Shown: positions 14,889-22,755 of the stretch, one piece after another
Position numbering within the stretch: the first letter of the stretch is position 1
Layout of the letters: each line of letters begins with the position of its first letter
DNA from: Verrucomicrobiota bacterium
GTDB lineage: Bacteria; Verrucomicrobiota; Verrucomicrobiia; Verrucomicrobiales; Verrucomicrobiaceae
Assembly (NCBI GenBank): GCA_017301975.1
Contig: JAFLEI010000054.1
Span: 1 to 34,033, forward strand
Reading direction: 5' to 3'
Length of the DNA stretch: 34,033 bases
Notes under the pieces: generated by a model
What the model saw: the letters and a program-made list of their open reading frames with translations, nothing else
Databases searched by the model: none
What the model was told of the DNA's origin: nothing
Position numbers and translations under genes: made by a program

Positions 14889-15418
14889 GGTTCTCACGCA
14901 GGCGAGCAACGCGGCGTTCCGATCGTAGGTTGGTCGTGTTTGGCGTCGAAGGCTCCGCGGTGCTCTGTCCCGTCCTCCGCCAAACCGCCCGACTGCGAGG
15001 GCATTCGCCCGCCGTGGTGCTTGCTGAGCGCTGATGGACGGGCGGGCTTCGCCACGGCCGTCCTACGACACCTGCGGCAAACCGAACCTCCTGATCATTG
15101 GCTTCTCAGTTCTCGTGCTTCAGCGCTGGCGCGTTTTCCGGCAGCTTGATCGTGGTTCTCACGCAGGCGAGCAACGCGGCGTTCCGATCGTAGGTTGGTC
15201 GTGTTTGGCGTCGAAGGCTCCGCGGTGCTCTGTCCCGTCCTCCGCCAAACCGCCCGACTGCGAGGGCCTGCGCACGCCGTGGTGTTTGCCGAGCGCTGAT
15301 GGACGGGCGGGCTTCGCCACGGCCGTCCTACGACACCTGCGGCAAACAGAAACTCCCTGATCATTATTGGCTTCTCAGTTCTCCTGCTTCAATGATGGCG
15401 CGTTTTCCGGCAGCTTGA
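14889..15418. repeat. Tandem duplication of about 265 bp carrying a structured repeat and the esterase 3' end
   Basis: 14889-15153 and 15154-15418 are two near-identical copies (a few substitutions and a 4-nt indel). Each begins GGTTCTCACGCAGG, contains one structured-repeat unit (14924-15067 and 15189-15332, both with TIRs CGTAGGTTGG.. and ..CCGTCCTACG), and ends with the last codons of the esterase gene. This accounts for nearly all of the 667-nt gap between the aminotransferase start and the esterase stop; 14708-14888 shows nothing recognisable. Confidence 0.9.
15106..15150 (-). pseudogene. Duplicated esterase C-terminal tail
   Basis: Read on the minus strand this gives IKLPENAPALKHEN and a stop. 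It matches the true end of the esterase (LKLPENAPSLKQEN, 15375 onward) with three conservative changes. It has no start and is a by-product of the 265-bp tandem duplication. The conservative changes suggest the duplication is not very recent, or that a longer functional tail was once present. Confidence 0.8.
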
Positions 15419-16295
15419 GAGCAGGCTCTCCGCCGAGGTAGCCGAGGGAGGTGAGGAACTCGTCCATCTTTTTCGCCGTGACCTGCATCCATGGAGCCTT
15501 GTTGAAAAAGCCGTGGGGCTGGTCTGCTGCGGACCACATCTCGGCGCGGACGCCCAGGGCAGAGGCTTTCTTCACGTACTCGTCTCCGCCTTCCTTGAGC
15601 TTGTCGGCGGTGCCGAAGAAGAGGATGGCGGGCGGGGTGTCCTTGCTGACGAAGCTGTTGGGCGTGATGGCCTCCGCCATCTCCAGCGTCATGGGGCCTT
15701 CGCCGGTGCTGCGCTGCTTGAAGAGCGTGGCGATGTTCATGGCGGGATTGAACAGCACGAGGGCATTGGGTTTGGCGGAGATGGCTTTGTCGTCTGACTC
15801 GGCGTCATAGGCGGAGGCGAGTGCGGTGCAGGCTGCGAGATGACCTCCGGCAGAGCCGCCACCGGCGATGATCTTGCCCGGATCAATGCCTAGCTCCGTG
15901 GCATGCCCGCGCACCCAGCGGATGGCGCTCTTGGCATCTTCGACTGCTTTGTCCGGCGTGGTCTTGTGGACGTTGAGGATGCGGTAGTCCGCGCTGATGG
16001 CGATGATGCCACGGCTGGCGAGGTACTCGGCCTGCGGTACGAATTGCAGATACGAGCCGCTCTTCCAACCGCCGCCAAAGAAGAACACGGCGCAGGGGCG
16101 GAGCACTGCGGCCTGCACCTCGCCCTTCGGAGAAAACACATGCAGCTTCAGCTCTCCCTGCGGCGTGGTTTTATAAACGATCTCTTTGGTCGCGACTTCG
16201 ATAGCGGTCAGCTTGATCAAAGGCTTGTTCTTGCGGGCTTTCTGGGCATGCAGGGGCAGGGCGATGGCGAGGAGGACGGGAAGGAGCAGGCGCAT
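15375..16295 (-). CDS. Secreted alpha/beta hydrolase, esterase/lipase-like
   Basis: 306 residues with a signal peptide (1-17, cleaved after LHA). The alpha/beta-hydrolase fold is of the hormone-sensitive-lipase / acetyl-xylan-esterase-like type. The oxyanion region is FFFGGGW (71-77, with Phe in place of the usual His of HGGG). The nucleophile is S148 in GGGSAGGHLA. The acid is the Asp in FFGTADKLKEGGDEY, and the His is in DQPHGFFN near the C-terminus. It probably hydrolyses a carbohydrate or other ester in the periplasm. It starts 58 nt downstream of the PVC dehydrogenase gene on the same strand and may share its transcript. Its last codons are duplicated downstream. Confidence 0.9.
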   Translation of the reverse strand: MRLLLPVLLAIALPLHAQKARKNKPLIKLTAIEVATKEIVYKTTPQGELKLHVFSPKGEVQAAVLRPCAVFFFGGGWKSGSYLQFVPQAEYLASRGIIAISADYRILNVHKTTPDKAVEDAKSAIRWVRGHATELGIDPGKIIAGGGSAGGHLAACTALASAYDAESDDKAISAKPNALVLFNPAMNIATLFKQRSTGEGPMTLEMAEAITPNSFVSKDTPPAILFFGTADKLKEGGDEYVKKASALGVRAEMWSAADQPHGFFNKAPWMQVTAKKMDEFLTSLGYLGGEPALKLPENAPSLKQEN

Positions 16296-16353
16296 GGTGT
16301 GGCTGAAACGACGGGGCAGGGGAAAAGTTTCAGCGATGGCGATGCATGTCGTA

Positions 16354-19300
16354 TTAACGGAGCGTCTGCAGCCACGCGACGAGATCCGCGAGGCCCTGGG
16401 GACCGATGGCTCCGGCGAGGCCGGGGGGCATGAGGGAGAGTTTGAGTTCTTCCTGCTTGGTGATGCTGGATTTTTTGACGGGGGTGGACGCTCCGCCGGC
16501 GATGCGCAGGGTGAGTTCAGCATCGGTTTCGCTGATGGGATAGCCCGTAATGGTCTGGCCTTCCTTGGTGGTGACAGTCTGGCCGACGAAGCTGTGCTCG
16601 ATGGCGGCGCTGGGGTAGAGGATGGCGGTGAAGAGGCCTTCGGCGGAGAGCTTGGCACCGATCAAGGAGAGGTCGGGGCCGAAGTCGATGTACTGACCTT
16701 TGACGCGGTGGCAGGCGACGCATCCGGCCTGCATGAACATCTGCTGTCCCTTGGCGGCATCTCCTTTGAGCTTCACGAGTTCGGGGAGCTTGGGGAAGTT
16801 TTCCAAACCTTGAGCAGCGGGGAGGGGGAGCGCTGTGGCGGCTTCGCTTCGCACACCGGCATCGGTGCTGCGGCTGAGGGCGAGGGCGGACTGGTCTTTG
16901 TATTCGGCGGGCAGCTTGCCTTCGCTCTGCCACTTGAGAATGGCGCGTCCGCCTTCGCCGCTGAGCGCGAGGGCGTCGATGATGACGTGGCGGACGTCTG
17001 CGCGTTTCTCGGGCCAGAAGGCTTGGGTCAAGACGGAGACGGAGGCGCGGTCGCTCACACGACCCAGTGCGGCGACGAGGGCTTTGGCGGAAGCGGCATC
17101 GGCGGTTTTGAGGAAGCGCATCGCGCCCTCGCGGTTCATGGCGATGAGGCGTGCGGCGTTAACTGACTCCGGCGCATTCGGATTGGCGATGATGAAATCC
17201 AGCAGCTCCTTTTCAAAGCCGGTGAGGTTGAGGCGTTCGACGAGAGAAACGAACTCGGGTTTGCCGATGACGGGCTTGAGCAGGGTGTCGAGACGCGCCT
17301 TGGCCTCAGGATTGGAGGCGATGGTATTGCGGTCGAGCAGTGCGGTGGCGGCGAGGGCGGTGTCTGCGTCGGCTTTGAGGAAGATGGTGAGCGCGGCGGT
17401 GGAGACTTCCTTGGGGTGCTTGTAGGAGAGGAGCTGGAGGGCACGGAGTGCCGATAATCCGTTGAGAGGGTAGGGGGCTTCCCATTGGCCTTTATACTTG
17501 AAGTTAAAAGCCTCCAGGATGCGCGAGGCAGAATCTTCACCACGAGAACGCCATGCGACGAAGTTGCGTGAGCGCGGCGTGTGTCCGGTGCTTTGTTTTG
17601 TTGTCGAGTCCGTATCCCACTGCTTTAGAATTTTATCCCAGGCTTGAAGCCTTGTCGTCCAGTGAAGGTCTGCACCGATTCCAAGAGCTTCTATCAGCCA
17701 GCGGTCATCTCTCACTGTCGAGGCTGCGATTACCCAGAGATCCGTGGCATACTCGCTTGGATCAAAACGCAGCGCAATTGCTGCTTCACGGCTAAAGACA
17801 GGACTTTCGCTAATCAGGTTGCTGTCTAAACAGGAATCTCGTTCTAGCTGGGTAATGTTGGAGCTTGCGAAAGCCTGACGAGCCGCCCTGACGGATGTTA
17901 CGCGAAGATTCATGTCCGCTCCTTCAATGGCTTGTTTCAGCGATAATTGCGTAAAGGCTCCCTGGTTGCCATTGACGACATAGAGCTTCGATTTCTCAAC
18001 CCGTGACAGCAGCCAAAGGGCTCTTGCACGATGTTGCGGTTCTGCTTTCTCGTCGCGAAACAATTTTTGCAGGGCTGGTATAGCTGTTTCTCCCATGGAA
18101 TGCAGTTTCATCCATGCCAGATAGCGCTGATCTTCATTCGGAGACTTCAGCGTAGACACCGCGCCTTCGACGGTGTCCAGCTTGAAACTTGGAACCTGAT
18201 ACTTCTCCGCAGTCTTCGTCGTCACGCGGAATAGGCGTCCGCGCGCCGTATCTCCCATCCCATGTCCACCCACACCGGGGTCGTACCAGTCGGCGACGAT
18301 GAGGGAGCCATCGGGAGCGACGGCGACATCGCTGGGGCGGAACCATTTGTCTTGGGTGCCTTCGAGGATGTTCACGATCTCGGCTTTGTAACCGGCACCA
18401 TCCGGTTGGGTGATGTAAGCGCGCACCACATTGGGGCCGGCATCGCAGTGGAGGGGCTGGCCGTGGAAGATGCTGGGGAGGAGGTCGCCTTCATAGACCT
18501 GCATGCCGGTGGGGCTGCCTGCACCGGTTTGCAGCATGTTGGGGATGACGCCGGGATCGTTTTGATGCCAGTGGCGCAGGGGGATCTCGCTTTCCCAGCC
18601 GAGGCGCGGGGTCTGCCAGCCAGCACCGGTCATTTCGTCGGAGTAGCCGTAGTTGCCGAATTCCATGACGTAGTTGATGCGCACGCCTTTGTTGCCGTCG
18701 TCGTCGTTGTCGGACTGCCACATCGTGCCGTAGCTATCGACGGCGACTTCCCAGTTGTTGCGGAAGTTCCAGGCGAGGACTTCGACATTGGAGCCGTCGA
18801 GTTCACAGCGGAAGACCATGCCCTGCTGATAGGGGCGGTTGTTTTGGTTGGTGCATTTCACGCCGTGGATGTCGGTGATGAGCTTGCCATCCTTGTCGCA
18901 GAGCTGCTTGCCGGCGTTGCCGAAATTGAAGTAGAGACGGCCATCGGGACCGAAGTGTAAGGCGTGGATGCCGTGGTCGTGCTGCGCGCCGCCGATCTTG
19001 GTGAACATGAGTTCTTTGCGGTCAGCCTTGCCGTCGCCGTTGTCGTCGATGAGCCAGAAGACGTCGTCGCCGCAGGAGATGAGGGCTTTGTTGCCGAGCA
19101 CGCAGATGCCGTGGGCGCTGTCCACATCATGGCCTTGATGGAAGACGGTGGATTTGTCGGCCTTGGCATCGCCATCGGTGTCTTCGAGGATGAGGATGCG
19201 GTCGCCTTCGGCACGTTCGCCGAGGTGCTTGCGGTAGTTCACCACCTCGCAGACCCACACACGGCCACGGGCATCGATGTCGATGCTGGAGGGGCTCTCC

Positions 19301-19902
19301 ATCATGGGCTCGCTGGCGAAGAGCTGGACCTTGAGCTCGGGATGCACGTCGAGCGAAGCGACGGCGTCAGCGGGATCGTGGGAGCTGCTATCGCTGGCGG
19401 TGATGGGGCCGGGATTTTCCGTGTAAACGCGGAATTCGACGCTGGAGCTGCCCTGCTTGGTGCCGCCTTCATCGAGGGCACCCCGGGCTTTGAAACGTTT
19501 CGTGCCAGCGGGAAGATTGAAGGCGATGACGCTGTTTGCATGCGTGCCGATGCCGTACTCGATGGCCTTGCCTGCGCTGCGCAGTTCGGTGCCGCCAGCG
19601 CTGGCGTTGACTCGCACGTTGCCCCAACCGCTCTGCGCGGATTTCCATTCGATCTCGGTCAGCTTTTTCTCGCTGCCATCGGCGAGGATGAGGCGTGGCT
19701 CGGCCCAGTCGGCCCAGTCGGCGGTGAAGCCGTTGCCGCCATCGGTGACGACGAGGAAGAGTTCCTTCGCGCCTGAGAGTGGGACGTTGATTTCGACGCT
19801 GTGGTTCGGCGTGGCGCTGGAGATGAGCTTGGACTGGAAGAGCGGCTTTGGCGCGGCGAAAGCGAAGACGGGAACGAGGAGCGCGAGCAGGATTGGTTTC
19901 AT
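16354..19902 (-). CDS. PVC-type membrane-bound dehydrogenase with NPCBM, HEAT-like and cytochrome c domains
   Basis: 1182 residues. A signal peptide (1-16) is followed by an NPCBM/carbohydrate-binding-like domain (about 25-162, including YGIGTHANSVIAFNLPAG). Next is a beta-propeller of the putative membrane-bound dehydrogenase type (about 185-600: DIDARGRVWVCEVVNYRKHLG, GDDVFWLIDDNGDGKAD, HGIHALHFGPDGRLYFNFGNAG). An alpha-helical HEAT-like region (about 610-1030) leads to a c-type heme domain with CVACH at 1061-1065 and a possible distal Met in LMPPGL. This architecture is common in Planctomycetes and Verrucomicrobia; the substrate is thought to be a sugar or alcohol, but this is not proven. 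The segment around 17500-18230 is clearly less GC-rich than the rest of the gene. Start chosen at the signal-peptide Met (19902). Confidence 0.93.
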   Translation of the reverse strand: MKPILLALLVPVFAFAAPKPLFQSKLISSATPNHSVEINVPLSGAKELFLVVTDGGNGFTADWADWAEPRLILADGSEKKLTEIEWKSAQSGWGNVRVNASAGGTELRSAGKAIEYGIGTHANSVIAFNLPAGTKRFKARGALDEGGTKQGSSSVEFRVYTENPGPITASDSSSHDPADAVASLDVHPELKVQLFASEPMMESPSSIDIDARGRVWVCEVVNYRKHLGERAEGDRILILEDTDGDAKADKSTVFHQGHDVDSAHGICVLGNKALISCGDDVFWLIDDNGDGKADRKELMFTKIGGAQHDHGIHALHFGPDGRLYFNFGNAGKQLCDKDGKLITDIHGVKCTNQNNRPYQQGMVFRCELDGSNVEVLAWNFRNNWEVAVDSYGTMWQSDNDDDGNKGVRINYVMEFGNYGYSDEMTGAGWQTPRLGWESEIPLRHWHQNDPGVIPNMLQTGAGSPTGMQVYEGDLLPSIFHGQPLHCDAGPNVVRAYITQPDGAGYKAEIVNILEGTQDKWFRPSDVAVAPDGSLIVADWYDPGVGGHGMGDTARGRLFRVTTKTAEKYQVPSFKLDTVEGAVSTLKSPNEDQRYLAWMKLHSMGETAIPALQKLFRDEKAEPQHRARALWLLSRVEKSKLYVVNGNQGAFTQLSLKQAIEGADMNLRVTSVRAARQAFASSNITQLERDSCLDSNLISESPVFSREAAIALRFDPSEYATDLWVIAASTVRDDRWLIEALGIGADLHWTTRLQAWDKILKQWDTDSTTKQSTGHTPRSRNFVAWRSRGEDSASRILEAFNFKYKGQWEAPYPLNGLSALRALQLLSYKHPKEVSTAALTIFLKADADTALAATALLDRNTIASNPEAKARLDTLLKPVIGKPEFVSLVERLNLTGFEKELLDFIIANPNAPESVNAARLIAMNREGAMRFLKTADAASAKALVAALGRVSDRASVSVLTQAFWPEKRADVRHVIIDALALSGEGGRAILKWQSEGKLPAEYKDQSALALSRSTDAGVRSEAATALPLPAAQGLENFPKLPELVKLKGDAAKGQQMFMQAGCVACHRVKGQYIDFGPDLSLIGAKLSAEGLFTAILYPSAAIEHSFVGQTVTTKEGQTITGYPISETDAELTLRIAGGASTPVKKSSITKQEELKLSLMPPGLAGAIGPQGLADLVAWLQTLR

Positions 19903-19996
19903 GCGAAGGCGGAGAGTACGCCGGAAGTCGCGGGAAAGTGCAATAGTGAAAAAGAGAGGGGTGGGGATCGTCAATCCTTCCGCCTAAGAGCGTCGT

Positions 19997-20022
19997 GGGC
20001 ATGCGCGATTGACGATTGATGA
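19997..20022 (+). repeat. 26-nt dispersed repeat, copy 2
   Basis: Identical to 4787-4812. It lies in the 220-nt gap between the PVC dehydrogenase start and the sigma factor stop, 25 nt from the palindrome at 20047. No other feature was recognised in that gap. Confidence 0.8.
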
Positions 20023-20046
20023 GGTGGGGCTGCATGTGCGGCTGCC

Positions 20047-20122
20047 AAAGTAGTACTGAGCTTTAGCTCGTTCTGGGAGCCGTTCGAGCCTTCCAGAACG
20101 AGCTAAAGCTCAGTACTACTTT
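20047..20122. repeat. 76-bp palindromic element (hairpin family A, copy 2)
   Basis: Perfect 30-bp arms at 20047-20076 and 20093-20122 around a 16-nt loop. It shares GAGCTTTAGCTC and the terminal TCTGG/CCAGA with the element at 10790-10860, while other arm positions differ in both arms so that pairing is kept. Its last base is adjacent to the stop codon of the minus-strand sigma factor gene (20123-20125), a position suited to transcript termination or mRNA end protection. Confidence 0.9.
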
Positions 20123-20812
20123 CTACTCCACATCCTCGCCCAGATACGCAGCGAGGTGCTTTCTCAATTCCGTGCGGGCGCGAAACAGCAGGCTCTTCAC
20201 CGCCGGCAGTGACATTTTCAAAACGCTGCAAATGTCTTCGTATGGCAGGTCCTGGTGGCGGCGCATGATGACGGCGATGCGCTGCTTTTCGGGCAGCGCG
20301 GCGATGGCCTGATCGAGTGCGTTCTCGAGCTCGGTCTGCTGGGTGATGTGGTCGGCGCCGGGCGTGCTGTGATCGGCAAAGTATTTCGGCGGATCGTCCT
20401 CGTTCTCCTGCTCCATGCTGACTTCCTTGCGGCGGGAGCGGCGGCGGGTTTCGTTGAAGACGAGGTTGCGGGTGATGGTGAAGAGCCAGGTGGTGAACTT
20501 GGCGGTGACTTCGTAGCGCGGGGCGCTGCGCCAGACGCGGATGAAGACCTGCTGGGCGATGTCGTGCGCGTCCTCGATGTTGTTCAGCATGCGGGCGCAG
20601 GTGCCGACGACGGCGCTTTGATGCAGCTCCACGAGGCGTTCGAAGGCCTTCACGTCGCCTTCCTTGACCCGGAGCATGAGGCGCACGCTTTCCTGGTCGG
20701 AAGACTCCTCGGCACCGTCGGCGGCTGCCGGCGGTGAATGGGGGAGGGCGTTCCGTTCCGGTTCGGGCATGAGGTAGGCTGGCAGTGTGGCTGCCATGCT
20801 AGCGAGGGTCAT
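20123..20812 (-). CDS. ECF-type RNA polymerase sigma factor
   Basis: 229 residues. Sigma region 2 is at about 44-125 (VRLMLRVKEGDVKAFERLVELHQ, DAHDIAQQVFIRVWR, FTTWLFTITRNLVFNETRRR). Region 4 is at about 160-222 (ALPEKQRIAVIMRRHQDLPYEDICSVLKMSLPAVKSLLFRARTELRKHL) with the helix-turn-helix. The N-terminal 40 residues are an extension beyond the usual family length; Met6 or Met15 could be the true start. Neither neighbour is an anti-sigma factor. The next gene downstream on this strand is the PVC dehydrogenase, separated by a palindrome, so co-regulation is only possible, not shown. It is divergent from the DUF5069 gene, with an 84-nt shared upstream region. Confidence 0.92.
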   Translation of the reverse strand: MTLASMAATLPAYLMPEPERNALPHSPPAAADGAEESSDQESVRLMLRVKEGDVKAFERLVELHQSAVVGTCARMLNNIEDAHDIAQQVFIRVWRSAPRYEVTAKFTTWLFTITRNLVFNETRRRSRRKEVSMEQENEDDPPKYFADHSTPGADHITQQTELENALDQAIAALPEKQRIAVIMRRHQDLPYEDICSVLKMSLPAVKSLLFRARTELRKHLAAYLGEDVE

Positions 20813-20896
20813 GCGCGATGTAAACCACCGGAGGTGCGGAATGGTTGCGCGAATATTTGACGCTTAAAGCGCCATCGTTATGCGTAGTGCATTATT

Positions 20897-21424
20897 ATGA
20901 ACGATCTCACCTGGGACACGACATTCCGCGAACTCTTCGAACGCTGCGCCAAACTGCACGCGGGTGGAGACACCCGGGCGGTGAGCTGGTTCACGGAAGC
21001 CGACAAAACGTTTCTGGATGACATCGGCCACACAACGCAGGAGTTTTTCGACTTTGTCGATGATCACTGCCGCTATGGGGCCGAGGGGCCCACGCTGGAG
21101 ACGAGCCTTCTGGTGGCCGCCGTGCGCCGGGACTATTTCCGGGTGGTGCAGAAGGGCCAGCGCAGCGGCAAGACCGTGCCTCCTGGCGATCTGCCGCCCA
21201 AGGCGGCGGCGGTGGACGGCATCCCCTGGCTGCCGCGTTTGATCGTGAAGGCGCGGGCGAAGCTGAAGGGCGAGATGGACCCGGACACGATGTTTGGCTG
21301 CGGCGGTGACCGGGCGTTTTTCGAGCAGCACAAGCTGCATCCGGCTGACTTTCTGCGCGTGACGTGGGCTGCTGGAGACGATGATCAGGTGATCATCGAC
21401 TTTGCGAAGACGGGGAAGATGTGA
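20897..21424 (+). CDS. DUF5069 domain protein
   Basis: 175 residues, cytoplasmic, no signal or membrane segment. The C-terminal half shows the DUF5069 pattern: PWLPRLIVKARAKLKGEMDPDTMFGCGGDRAFFEQHKLHPADFLRVTWAAGDDDQVIIDF. The function of the family is unknown. The N-terminal 65 residues are acidic and helical. The upstream region is shared with the divergent ECF sigma gene and contains TTGACG about 35 nt before the start, a tentative -35 element. The gene is followed 23 nt later by the three-unit structured-repeat array. Confidence 0.85.
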   Translation: MNDLTWDTTFRELFERCAKLHAGGDTRAVSWFTEADKTFLDDIGHTTQEFFDFVDDHCRYGAEGPTLETSLLVAAVRRDYFRVVQKGQRSGKTVPPGDLPPKAAAVDGIPWLPRLIVKARAKLKGEMDPDTMFGCGGDRAFFEQHKLHPADFLRVTWAAGDDDQVIIDFAKTGKM

Positions 21425-21446
21425 GGGAGCAGTGGCGCCTTTTTTT

Positions 21447-22079
21447 GTAGGTCGGTCGTGTTTGGCGTCGAGGGCTTTTCGATGCTCTGCCGTGCTCTCC
21501 GCCAAACCGCCCGACTGCGAGGATGTTCGTACGCTTTGGAGGCAGCCGTACGCTGCCCCGCCCTGAGGCCGCTGGCACGCTCGTACGCCGTGGTGTTTTG
21601 CCACACGCTGATGGACGGGCGGGCTTCGCCACGGCCGTCCTACGACAAGGCGCGGCGTGCTGGACGTAGGTCGGTCGTGTTTGGCGTCGAAGGCTTTTCG
21701 ATGCTCTGCCGCGCTCTCCGCCAAACCGCCCGACTGCGAGGATGTTCGTAAGCCTTGGAGCCAGCCGTACGCTGCCCTCCCCGAGGCCGTTGGCACGCTC
21801 GTACGCCGTGGTGGTTGCCACACGCTGATGGACGGGCGGGCTTCGCCACGGCCGTCCTACGACGAGGCGAGGCGTGCTGGACGTAGGTCGGTCGTGTTTG
21901 GCGTCGAAGGCTTTTCGATGCTCTGCCGTGCTCTCCGCCAAACCGCCCGACTGCGAGGATGTTCGTACGCTTTGGAGCCAGCCGTACGCTGCCCCGCCCC
22001 GAGGCCGTTGGCACGCTCGTACGCCTTGGTGGTTGCCACACGCTGATGGACGGGCGGGCTTCGCCACGGCCGTCCTACG
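21447..22079 (+). repeat. Structured repeat array, three units
   Basis: Units at 21447-21644, 21665-21861 and 21882-22079, each about 198 bp and separated by about 20-nt related spacers (period about 217). Each starts GTAGGTCGGTCGTG and ends CACGGCCGTCCTACG; the G of the right arm pairs as wobble with T of the left. The internal stems TTTGGCG/CGCCAAA and CCGCCCG/CGGGCGG are intact. The units are very similar to one another, so this array looks recently amplified. It fills the whole gap between the DUF5069 gene and msrB. Confidence 0.92.
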
Positions 22080-22094
22080 GCCCGCCTGCGAGGC

Positions 22095-22688
22095 TCACTT
22101 CTTCTCCACGCCGCCTTCTTTGGCGACTTCGTCCTTCTTCTGCTGCACGGCGGAGGAGGCGACGTCGAGGAGCTTGGGGGCTTCGCCGCCTTTGGGGACG
22201 AATTTCAGGGCGACGCCGTTGATGCAGAAGCGGCGGTCGGTGGGGGTTTTGAAGCCTTCGCCTTCGAACACGTGGCCGAGATGGGCGTCGCAGCGTTTGC
22301 AGACGGTTTCAATGCGGTGCATGCCGTGGCTGTTGTCCACTTTTTCGAGGACGCCCTTGGCCTTGGAAGAGTCGTAGAAGGAAGGCCAGCCGCAGCCGGA
22401 GTGGAATTTTTCCTTGGAGGTGAAGAGCTCCGCGCCACAGCACACGCAGTAGTAGGTGCCCTCTCCCTGCGCTTCAAATTCGTGATAGGCCGCGCCATTG
22501 GGGCGTTCGGTGCCGCGCATGCGTGTCACCTGAAACTGCTCGGGGGTGAGCATTTTCTGCCAGTCGGATTCAGACTTCACGATTTCGGGCTTGGACATGG
22601 TTTTGGAATCGGTTTTGGGTTTGTCCTCGGCCTGGGCGATGCAGAAGGCGGCGGCGAGGAGGGGGATGAATGCGATACGAAGTTTCAT
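22095..22688 (-). CDS. msrB: Peptide-methionine (R)-S-oxide reductase, exported
   Basis: 197 residues. A signal peptide (1-20, cleavage after AQA) directs it to the periplasm. The MsrB domain spans about 38-168: zinc Cys pairs C81/C84 (YYCVCCG) and C130/C133 (CKRCDAHLGHVF), the SGCGWPSF block with the resolving Cys C99, and the catalytic Cys C155 in RFCINGVAL. It repairs methionine-R-sulfoxide in exported proteins. It is the third gene of a leftward set (sigma, kinase/FGE, msrB), 67 nt after the kinase stop. The C-terminal 30 residues (to VEKK) are a charged tail outside the domain. Confidence 0.95.
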   Translation of the reverse strand: MKLRIAFIPLLAAAFCIAQAEDKPKTDSKTMSKPEIVKSESDWQKMLTPEQFQVTRMRGTERPNGAAYHEFEAQGEGTYYCVCCGAELFTSKEKFHSGCGWPSFYDSSKAKGVLEKVDNSHGMHRIETVCKRCDAHLGHVFEGEGFKTPTDRRFCINGVALKFVPKGGEAPKLLDVASSAVQQKKDEVAKEGGVEKK

Positions 22689-22755
22689 GGGCGTTGGGTT
22701 GCTGCTGATACGTGGGAGAAAGGCCCAAGATTGCTTATTCCCGCAAAAGATAGGG

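Noticed and set aside
21393..22067. 224-residue minus-strand open frame with internal peptide repeats
   Set aside because: Same explanation: three tandem structured-repeat units read through.
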